A program made the translations under genes and the position numbers. Below are positions 1 to 5,622 of a stretch of DNA of 10,025 nt, piece by piece. Location: contig JAEXAZ010000337.1 of assembly GCA_023394255.1 (NCBI GenBank), positions 1 through 10,025 of the forward strand, in the 5' to 3' direction. Origin of the DNA: Bacillota bacterium. GTDB taxonomy: Bacteria > Bacillota > Clostridia > Oscillospirales > Ruminococcaceae. A model generated the notes under the pieces. It was not told where the DNA came from and ran no database searches. It saw nothing but the letters and a program-made list of their open reading frames with translations. Each line of letters begins with the position of its first letter. Positions within the stretch are counted from its first letter, which is position 1.

Positions 1-283
1 CCATAATTACATAAGCGCCGCCAAAGCCTTTGTCCTGAACTTTGAATGCCCATCCGGCGCCGCTTTCGTCCTTGGCCGCAATCAGCAGTCCTTCAATGCC
101 ATCTACCGGTACCTCGGTGAATGACGTTGAAGCGGGAAGCACTTCTGTCATTGCCTCATCGGACGCTTTCTTTTCCGACTGTGCAATCAGAGGCGCCGTT
201 ACATTATAGGTAGCGCCAAGCAGCCCCGAAGTGATGAGACAGATAGCTGTCAATACAATAATTGGTTTCAGTAACTCTTTCAT
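1..283 (-). CDS. rnfG: Electron transport complex subunit RnfG, 5' part (truncated by window edge)
   Basis: The first 94 codons of RnfG are visible; the rest lies beyond position 1. RnfG is the membrane-anchored, mostly extracytoplasmic flavoprotein of the Rnf ferredoxin:NAD+ oxidoreductase and carries a covalent FMN. The protein starts MKELLKPIIVLTAICLITSG, a short basic end followed by one transmembrane segment (about residues 7-25) and then NVTAPLIAQSEKK, the usual RnfG pattern. The stretch around residues 75-92 (GAGWAFKVQDKGFGGAYVI) fits the start of the FMN-binding domain. The FMN-attachment threonine is expected near the C-terminus and cannot be seen here. The ATG at 281-283 is preceded by a purine-rich GGGGGAGGGG run and lies 16 bases after the rnfD stop, so it is co-transcribed with rnfD. 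Identification rests on sequence pattern plus position directly after rnfC and rnfD. Confidence 0.9.
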   Translation of the reverse strand, partial: MKELLKPIIVLTAICLITSGLLGATYNVTAPLIAQSEKKASDEAMTEVLPASTSFTEVPVDGIEGLLIAAKDESGAGWAFKVQDKGFGGAYVIM

Positions 284-299
284 AATGCGCCCCTCCCCC

Positions 300-1325
300 T
301 TATTCTGTTTTCTCCGCAAAGACAGCTCCGAACGGCTTCGTAATAGTAAGTCTGTCAATATGCGGTGTGACGATGTTCATCAGCAAAATTGCGTAAGACA
401 TTCCTTCCGGATAAGAGCAGAAACTGCGGATGATCATTGTAATAAAACCGATGCCGATGCCGAAAATGGCCTTGCCCTTGTCTGTAACGGGGCAGGTGGA
501 ATAATCCGTAGCCATGAAGAACGCGCCGATCATTGCGCCGCCCGAAAGGACCGCGTAAAACGGGTTCGCGCCGAAAAGGAGCGCAAACACAAAAATGCTT
601 CCAAGCGTGGATACCGGGATCACCCAGCTGATAATTCCCTTATAGATCAGGAATAAACCGCCCAGGAGAAGCGCAACCGCACAGGTCTCCCCGAGCGAAC
701 CGCCCCGGGCGCCCAAGAACATCTGAAGAAGCGAAGGCAGCTGCTCCATCTTGCCGCTCAGCGGAGTCGCGGAAGCAACCATGTCAACCCCCATGACACG
801 AATGATCTGGCCCGAAGTGGCTCCGGCAACAGATTCTACTCCCCCATGCAGAGGCGCCACCCAGGTGGTCATATGGCTCGCAAAGGAGACTAACAGAAAA
901 ATACGGGCGGTCGCCGCCGGGTTTGCAAAATTGCACCCGATTCCGCCAAACAGGCATTTTACCACAACAATCGCGATAAAAGCGCCGAATACAACCATCC
1001 ACAGCGGCAGTGTTACCGGCACATTGCAGGCAAGGATAAGTCCGGTTACCACGGCGCTGCAGTCCCCAATTGTAGGTTCCCTTTTGGTCAGCACGGTAAA
1101 CAGATATTCAAATAATACACAGGACAGCACGCTAACCACTGTCAAAATCAGGGCGCGAAACCCGAAGTAATAGACAGAAGCAAGGATGGTGGGAACCAAA
1201 GCAGCTGAAACCGTCAGCATAATTTTCTTTGTGGAAATGGAATCTTTGATATGCGGAGACGGTGTCATAATCAGTTTTGAACTTTCAGCCGCCTGGACTT
1301 GATTTTCCGTTATAATTGAAGCCAA
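300..1325 (-). CDS. rnfD: Electron transport complex subunit RnfD
   Basis: RnfD is an integral membrane subunit of the Rnf complex, with a covalently bound FMN in the electron path between RnfC and the cation-pumping core. The 341-residue product is close to the family's usual length. It shows multiple hydrophobic segments (for example residues 35-53, 57-79, 90-125, 215-235, 242-275 and 285-300) and the conserved loop GGIGCNFANPAATAR at 127-141. The FMN-attachment motif reads DMVASATPL, with the acceptor threonine predicted as T187, the same number as in the studied Vibrio protein. The start is a TTG: AGGAGG lies eight bases upstream of it, and the first internal ATG would remove about 20 residues without a comparable site. 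The start is 17 bases downstream of the rnfC stop, so the two are in one operon. An odd near-copy of the motif, GVESVAGAT, occurs 17 residues earlier (see findings). Confidence 0.95.
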   Translation of the reverse strand: MASIITENQVQAAESSKLIMTPSPHIKDSISTKKIMLTVSAALVPTILASVYYFGFRALILTVVSVLSCVLFEYLFTVLTKREPTIGDCSAVVTGLILACNVPVTLPLWMVVFGAFIAIVVVKCLFGGIGCNFANPAATARIFLLVSFASHMTTWVAPLHGGVESVAGATSGQIIRVMGVDMVASATPLSGKMEQLPSLLQMFLGARGGSLGETCAVALLLGGLFLIYKGIISWVIPVSTLGSIFVFALLFGANPFYAVLSGGAMIGAFFMATDYSTCPVTDKGKAIFGIGIGFITMIIRSFCSYPEGMSYAILLMNIVTPHIDRLTITKPFGAVFAEKTE

Positions 1326-1342
1326 TTGATAGCCCTCCTATT

Positions 1343-2653
1343 CTACTTTTTCGCTGCCGCGCGCAGTTTTTGTTTTGCCAGTTTATTGGAGAAGGTCAGA
1401 TCACGTTTTGCCGGACATACATAGGAACAGCTTCCGCACTCCATGCAAAGCATGACCTTGAGCTTACCCAGCAGTTCGAGGTCATCATTTTGTGATGCAA
1501 GCTCAATCTGGCGGGGCATCAGATGATACGGACATGCATGCATACATCTGCCGCAGCGAATACAGGCTTGTTCGGGTTCAACTTTTGTTTGGCTTTCATC
1601 AAAAGCAAGCAAAGCATTATTGTTTTTCAGGACCGGATATGTATCATCAAACAATAAGATACCCATCATCGGCCCGCCCATCATCAGCTTTTTGGGCGCG
1701 CAGGAGTACCCGCCGCAAAACGCGATTACATCAGCAAAATGCGCGCCGATAGGCGCTATGACATTTTTTGGCTCTTTAACAGCTCCCCCGTCGACCGTCA
1801 GGCATTTGCTCACCAGCGGCATCCCCGTGCGCAGATACTGGCCGACGAACGCGGTGGATGTAATATTATTGACGATCACGCCCGCATCGGACGGCAGCAT
1901 CCCCTCTTTGATCACCCGGCCGGTGGTTTCAAAAACCGCTACTTTTTCAGCACCTTTTGGATAAATTGCGTTCAAGCTGCAAACCTCAATACTGGGATCT
2001 TTTTCCGTAAGCCTGCGCAGCAGTTCAATTGCCTGCGGCTTATTGCTCTCCACCGCAATTTTAACCTGCGATATACCGACATATTTTTTAATGGCGGAAA
2101 TTCCGTCAAGCACGTCTCCCGAGCGCTCAATAATGGTACGGTAATCCGATGTAATGTACGGTTCGCATTCGGCAGCATTAACCACCAATGTGTCCACTTC
2201 CGACAGATTTTTTGGGTTCATTTTGATATGGGTAGGAAAACCCGCCCCGCCGAGGCCAACCAGGCCGGATGCCCGGATCGCTTTTACAAAATCCACGTGG
2301 TTTTCAATGACCGGCGGTTTCACGGATTCGTCAACCGCCTGCTGCCCGTCCGTTTCGATGATCACAACCTGCGTTCTGGAACCATTGGAAGTAACCAGCT
2401 CCGTAATATTGGTCACGGTTCCCGACACGCTGGAATGGATGGGCGCACTCAAAAAAGCTGTACTGTCCCCAATCAGTGTACCCACCTTCACGGCGTCGCC
2501 TTTTTTGACGGTCGGCGTACAGGGCGGTCCCATGTGCTGTGACATGGAAATGCAGACCTCTTTCGGGATCGGCATTGCAGTACTTGGGCAATTTTCAGTA
2601 TTTTTGAAGTGTCCGATTTTCGCACCCTTCATCGTTTTCTGCAAAAAACTCAT
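1343..2653 (-). CDS. rnfC: Electron transport complex subunit RnfC
   Basis: RnfC is the peripheral cytoplasmic subunit that binds NADH/NAD+ and FMN and carries two [4Fe-4S] clusters, resembling a fusion of respiratory complex I NuoF and NuoE-like parts. In this 436-residue product the glycine-rich nucleotide site GLGGAGFPTHIK is at 133-144 and the FMN-site motif NAAECEPYIT at 159-168. GGPMMG occurs in the C-terminal half. Two ferredoxin-type clusters are complete: C364, C367, C370, C374 and C403, C406, C409, C413. The ATG at 2651-2653 is chosen because AGGAGG lies 10 bases upstream; an in-frame start 14 codons earlier (position 2695) has no such site and would add residues not expected in the family. 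The gene follows the Gx-family gene by a 60-base gap that contains a perfect inverted repeat and a possible internal promoter. Confidence 0.96.
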   Translation of the reverse strand: MSFLQKTMKGAKIGHFKNTENCPSTAMPIPKEVCISMSQHMGPPCTPTVKKGDAVKVGTLIGDSTAFLSAPIHSSVSGTVTNITELVTSNGSRTQVVIIETDGQQAVDESVKPPVIENHVDFVKAIRASGLVGLGGAGFPTHIKMNPKNLSEVDTLVVNAAECEPYITSDYRTIIERSGDVLDGISAIKKYVGISQVKIAVESNKPQAIELLRRLTEKDPSIEVCSLNAIYPKGAEKVAVFETTGRVIKEGMLPSDAGVIVNNITSTAFVGQYLRTGMPLVSKCLTVDGGAVKEPKNVIAPIGAHFADVIAFCGGYSCAPKKLMMGGPMMGILLFDDTYPVLKNNNALLAFDESQTKVEPEQACIRCGRCMHACPYHLMPRQIELASQNDDLELLGKLKVMLCMECGSCSYVCPAKRDLTFSNKLAKQKLRAAAKK

Positions 2654-2688
2654 TCCCTTTATTCCTCCTCTGAGAATAATTGCTGTAT

Positions 2689-2719
2689 ATTGCAATTTTG
2701 ATATCGGATGATATCAAAA
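2689..2719 (-). promoter_or_regulatory. Inverted repeat with embedded promoter candidate upstream of rnfC
   Basis: A perfect 10-bp inverted repeat, TTTTGATATC / GATATCAAAA with a four-base spacer, spans 2696-2719 and covers the stop codon of the upstream Gx gene. On the minus strand a possible promoter overlaps it: TTGATA (2712-2717, five of six to the -35 consensus), a 17-base spacer, and TGCAAT (2689-2694, four of six to the -10 consensus). It would start transcription about 30 bases before rnfC. As RNA, the repeat forms a hairpin without a following U run, so it is not a normal terminator. Operator, processing site or RNA-stabilising hairpin are all possible; the repeat is certain, its role is inference. 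Confidence 0.5.
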
Positions 2720-3211
2720 GAACATTCGGTTCATGTACGGTTTCAAATACCGTAGTAAAATTCCTGTCAGCAACCCCATTACAATTCCTGAAACCAAAAG
2801 GATGGGAGAATAATAGAATACCGTGCTGCTTTTTAATACAATAGATGCCGCGATAAGCTGGCCGGCATTATGAAAAACACCGCCGCATATGCTGATAAAC
2901 AATTCGCTGCTTTGATGCCTCTTTGACGTCAGCAGCGCCATAACTGCCACGGAGAGCACCCCTCCCACAAGGCTCATCATTGCCCCGACAGGACTGCGCA
3001 ATAAAACAAAGAAAGCTTTCAGGACGGCTAAGATCAGCGCCTCCCTCTTTTTGAAAAAAAAAAGGCAATACATAATGACCACATTAGACAGGCCCAGCTT
3101 TACGCCTGGAATCGGAACCAATCCCGAAAAGCCGGACTCTACGATACTAAGCACAACAGAAAGCGCAAACAGCATGCCAAGCAGCGCAACCCTGGACGCG
3201 CGGTTTTTCAT
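2714..3211 (-). CDS. Gx transporter family / Hpre_diP_synt_I membrane protein
   Basis: This small membrane protein of 165 residues belongs to the family long labelled 'heptaprenyl diphosphate synthase component I' (Pfam Hpre_diP_synt_I) and now often called Gx transporter. I see no prenyl-transferase motifs such as DDxxD, so the enzymatic name is probably wrong. There are about five hydrophobic segments (residues 7-25, 42-53, 58-72, 78-94, 104-125 and 133-153, two of them possibly re-entrant). Conserved-looking motifs are PGVKLGLSNVV (35-45) and GGVFHNAGQL (110-119), and the size and fold resemble S components of ECF transporters. The ATG overlaps the apbE stop as ATGA, which implies translational coupling, and GGGGTGA lies upstream. 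Genes of this family often sit just before rnfC in Clostridia. The substrate or partner is unknown; a link to flavin, quinone or Rnf assembly is inference. A run of ten T bases lies in the coding strand. Confidence 0.85.
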   Translation of the reverse strand: MKNRASRVALLGMLFALSVVLSIVESGFSGLVPIPGVKLGLSNVVIMYCLFFFKKREALILAVLKAFFVLLRSPVGAMMSLVGGVLSVAVMALLTSKRHQSSELFISICGGVFHNAGQLIAASIVLKSSTVFYYSPILLVSGIVMGLLTGILLRYLKPYMNRMFF

Positions 3212-4257
3212 GATTTCACCCCGTTAAACTGGTAGGAGCCGGATGAGTCGGATGGCACAAAGCTGTCTTTTAAGCTTTCCGAAACGTACACATTTCGATC
3301 TTTATCGACAACAATCAAACCGCAGTCCAGCGAGTTAAGATGTTCAAGCGCAAATGCTTTCCCTTTAATAAACAGATAGGTAGACATAAAATCTGCATAA
3401 GCGCCATCGGGCGTCACAACAGAAACGGACATCAGATCCGTTCTGGCCGGCCATCCGGTCTTGGGGTCCAAAATGTGGTGATACCGGACCCCATCCTGCT
3501 CAAAGTATCGCTCATAGTCTCCGGAAGTTGCCATGGTTGAATCCGGCAGTGTAACGATCCCGATATAGTCGTTTGCGCTGCCTCTTGGGTCACGCACCCC
3601 GAATTTAAAGGGCTGATGATCCGGCTTTTCCCCAATCACCATCAGGTTCCCGCCAATTGAGACGTAACCCGATGTAATCCCATAATCCAGCGCGGTTTTT
3701 CGGGTAAGGTCACAGGCATACCCTTTTGCGATTCCACCGACATCCACCGCCTGTCCCTTATGCTCCAGATAAGCTGTTTCGGTTTGGAAGTCAAGCACTA
3801 AATCCTGATAATTCACCAATCTGAGCAAATTGTCAATGGCTTGTTCCGAGGGGACTTTTGGGTGCTCGGCAGTAACGTTCCACTCCTGCGTCAAAGGAGC
3901 AACTGTAATATCAAACACTCCTTCGGACAACTTTCCATACGCAAGGCAGCGGGAGAGCAGTTCAAATGTGTCCTGGGAAACAGCAACAGGGCTGATCCCG
4001 GCATTTCGATTCAGCTGATCGATTTCGGAGCCGTTTATGTATCGGGAAACCTGATTCTCGAATCCGGAAAGGGTTTGTTCAATCGCCAGTTTCGCCTGTT
4101 CCGCATTCTTCCCGTATAACTTATATTCTACCACGGTATCCATCAGAAAAGAAGTGCCCACGGCAGGCTTTTGGTTTTGAGAGAGCATATAATAAGCGCC
4201 CGCTGCTATCGCAATCAATAAAATGCCCGCACAAAAGATACTGCGTTTTTTTACCAA
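3208..4257 (-). CDS. apbE: FAD:protein FMN transferase (ApbE)
   Basis: ApbE cleaves FAD and attaches the FMN part through a phosphoester to threonine in target proteins, here most likely RnfD and RnfG. The 349-residue product begins with a basic end and one hydrophobic segment (about residues 7-24), so it is probably anchored on the outer face of the membrane. There is no lipobox cysteine. Family motifs follow in order: FLMDTVVEYKLYG (37-49), FDITVAPLTQEWN (115-127), VDVGGIAKGYACD (171-183), VSIGGNL (199-205), SGDYERYF (245-252), HHILDPKTGWPA (260-271) and ADFMSTYLF (288-296), in which D289 and T293 match the Mg2+ ligands. The start is a TTG preceded by AAGGGGTGAT with good spacing. The gene heads the apbE-Gx-rnfC-rnfD-rnfG run. 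I see no convincing promoter in the 56 bases between the terminator and the start. Confidence 0.95.
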   Translation of the reverse strand: MVKKRSIFCAGILLIAIAAGAYYMLSQNQKPAVGTSFLMDTVVEYKLYGKNAEQAKLAIEQTLSGFENQVSRYINGSEIDQLNRNAGISPVAVSQDTFELLSRCLAYGKLSEGVFDITVAPLTQEWNVTAEHPKVPSEQAIDNLLRLVNYQDLVLDFQTETAYLEHKGQAVDVGGIAKGYACDLTRKTALDYGITSGYVSIGGNLMVIGEKPDHQPFKFGVRDPRGSANDYIGIVTLPDSTMATSGDYERYFEQDGVRYHHILDPKTGWPARTDLMSVSVVTPDGAYADFMSTYLFIKGKAFALEHLNSLDCGLIVVDKDRNVYVSESLKDSFVPSDSSGSYQFNGVKS

Positions 4258-4313
4258 CTAATCACCCCTTTCCTGTTTTTACTGGAAAATTCGTCAAATT
4301 TCTAACAAGCAGT

Positions 4314-4341
4314 AAAACACCCCGCAAAAGCGGGGTGTTTT
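4314..4341 (-). terminator. Strong rho-independent terminator after the CD1247-type gene
   Basis: A perfect 12-bp stem, AAAACACCCCGC / GCGGGGTGTTTT, closes on a four-base loop. It is GC-rich in the middle and ends in a T run, which makes it a good terminator on the minus strand. Because the flanks are A and T runs it could also work on the plus strand. It separates the efp block from the apbE-rnf block. Confidence 0.9.
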
Positions 4342-4344
4342 GGT

Positions 4345-4364
4345 CTGATTCAATTTTGAATCAG
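4345..4364 (-). repeat. Second inverted repeat directly after the CD1247-type stop codon
   Basis: CTGATTCAA and TTGAATCAG form a perfect 9-bp inverted repeat with a two-base centre (in RNA, an 8-bp stem with a four-base loop). It begins immediately after the TAA at 4365-4367 and lies three bases from the GC-rich terminator. It is AT-rich with no U run of its own. It may protect the mRNA 3' end or assist termination. Confidence 0.75.
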
Positions 4365-4844
4365 TTACTCCTTGCATTCGCTGCAATCCTCTTCTCCGCA
4401 GCCGCAGTTGTCATCATCTTCAAGGTCAAACTCGAGCAGTTCCCCGCAATTTGGGCAGGTAGTCTGGCCCTTCTCCAGCATTTCGGAATCGATGCAGACA
4501 ACATCTCCGCACGTCGGGCAACAGACTTCATAAATATCTTCATCGAGATAATCTTCGCTGTCCTCGTCGTCTTCCTCATCCTCGTCGTCCTTACCGCAGC
4601 TGCACTCGCCGTCCTCATCGTCCAACTCGTAGTAATCTTCTTCAAGGGAACCAAGATCTTCGTCAATGGTGTCTACCTGTTCACTGAGTTCATCAACTTC
4701 CGCTTCCAGATCCGAAACAGTCAGTGCCATGTCGTCGAAAGCGCCGATCAAAGCGCGAATGACTTTGCCCTCTTTTGTGGAATCATCAATGTCAAGCCCT
4801 TCGGCGAGACCCTTAATATAGGCAGCTCTTTCAGTGATTGTCAT
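4365..4844 (-). CDS. CD1247 N-terminal-domain protein: acidic, zinc-ribbon, unknown function
   Basis: This 159-residue protein resembles the clostridial family named after Clostridioides difficile CD1247, whose function is not known to me. Residues 1-70 (MTITERAAYIKGLAEGLDID onward) look helical, with a probable coiled coil around 35-68. Residues 72-104 are a low-complexity acidic stretch of Asp and Glu containing a CSC pair at 81-83. Residues 108-138 form a zinc-ribbon-like unit: C109-x2-C112 and C130-x2-C133. The tail adds C147, C149, C154 and C157, which could form a second metal site. There is no signal peptide or membrane segment, so it is cytoplasmic. The ATG follows GGGAGGTAA. It lies 72 bases after efp and is probably co-transcribed with it. 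Two hairpins follow the stop. The acidic, metal-binding build would suit a partner of a basic macromolecule such as the ribosome, but that is speculation. Confidence 0.85.
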   Translation of the reverse strand: MTITERAAYIKGLAEGLDIDDSTKEGKVIRALIGAFDDMALTVSDLEAEVDELSEQVDTIDEDLGSLEEDYYELDDEDGECSCGKDDEDEEDDEDSEDYLDEDIYEVCCPTCGDVVCIDSEMLEKGQTTCPNCGELLEFDLEDDDNCGCGEEDCSECKE

Positions 4845-4916
4845 GAAAATTACCTCCCTTTTGCAATTATCATCCTGGACAGGGTTTGCAAGACATTATG
4901 CCCCGAACAAGAGGTT

Positions 4917-5474
4917 TTATGCTCTCTCCATATACTCGCCGGTACGGGTGTCAACCTTAATGTGATCGCCTTCATTAATAAAGAGCGGAACACGGATCTC
5001 CGCACCGGTTTCCAGTGTTGCGGGCTTAGTTGCATTTGTTGCGGTATCACCTTTAAAGCCGGGATCTGTTGTTGTTACTTCCAGTTCAATGAAAAACGGC
5101 GGCTCTACGCCAAAAACATTTCCTTTGTAAGAAAGAACCTTGACATCCATGTTTTCTTTTACAAATTTAAAATTATCACCAAGTGTAGACGCACTGATCG
5201 GAATATTTTCATAAGTCTCATTATCCATGAAATAATAAAGGTCACCGTCGCGATAGAGATACTGCATGTCTCTTCTCTCGATGTAGGCGGTAGGAAATTT
5301 GTCCGTGGGATTAAACGTTCTATCGGTAACGGCACCGGTAATGACGTTTCTGATCTTCGTTCTGACAAACGCAGCGCCCTTACCGGGTTTTACATGCTGA
5401 AACTCTATGATTTGGACCACGTTTCCGTCCATATCAAAAGTTACGCCGTTTCTGAAATCGCCCGCTGAAATCAT
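4917..5474 (-). CDS. efp: Elongation factor P
   Basis: EF-P binds the ribosome between the P and E sites and relieves stalling at consecutive prolines. The 185-residue product has the family's standard length and its three beta-barrel domains: N-terminal MISAGDFRNGVTFDMDGNVV, middle and C-terminal OB folds, ending GDHIKVDTRTGEYMERA. The tip loop reads HVKPGKGAAF, with K32 in the position that other bacteria modify (beta-lysine in Escherichia coli, 5-aminopentanol in Bacillus subtilis). The modifying enzyme cannot be told from this window. GGAGGTAA lies upstream of the ATG. The start overlaps the stop of a 23-codon open frame in the leader (see findings). A Xaa-Pro peptidase gene directly upstream is a common arrangement in Firmicutes. 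Confidence 0.98.
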   Translation of the reverse strand: MISAGDFRNGVTFDMDGNVVQIIEFQHVKPGKGAAFVRTKIRNVITGAVTDRTFNPTDKFPTAYIERRDMQYLYRDGDLYYFMDNETYENIPISASTLGDNFKFVKENMDVKVLSYKGNVFGVEPPFFIELEVTTTDPGFKGDTATNATKPATLETGAEIRVPLFINEGDHIKVDTRTGEYMERA

Positions 5475-5558
5475 AAGTTTACCTCCAAATGTTCTGATAC
5501 ATTAAACATCCCCACGTTTCTCCGCGGGCAAATTTGTACCATCCAGATTAACACTCTA

Positions 5559-5587
5559 ATTTTATATTAAAATCACAAATTTTGCAA
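5559..5587 (-). promoter_or_regulatory. Likely sigma-A promoter for efp
   Basis: On the minus strand TTGCAA (5582-5587, four of six to consensus) is followed after 17 bases by TAAAAT (5559-5564, five of six), within an AT-rich stretch. The predicted start lies near 5552, giving a leader of about 78 bases. The leader holds a small possible hairpin, CCCGCG / CGTGGG, at 5511-5528. I see no clear terminator between the peptidase gene and this promoter, so read-through is possible. Confidence 0.65.
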
Positions 5588-5622
5588 GCCCCTTTGATAA
5601 ATTATGTCCGGAAAGAGCAGAA

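Noticed and set aside
231..656. A 141-codon plus-strand frame over the rnfG/rnfD junction
   Set aside because: It is antisense to two conserved genes and its translation has no recognisable features.
1739..2542. A 267-codon plus-strand frame inside rnfC
   Set aside because: It is antisense to the conserved RnfC coding region, has no recognisable domain and no plausible ribosome binding site or promoter.
4186..4257. ApbE as a lipoprotein
   Set aside because: The only cysteine in the N-terminal segment (residue 9) comes before the hydrophobic core, so there is no lipobox; a membrane anchor fits better.
4335..5468. A 377-codon open frame on the plus strand covering both efp and the CD1247-type gene
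   Set aside because: It is exactly antisense to two well-supported genes and the gap between them. Its translation is hydrophobic low-complexity sequence where it mirrors the acidic stretch and shows no family motif, so it is a shadow frame.
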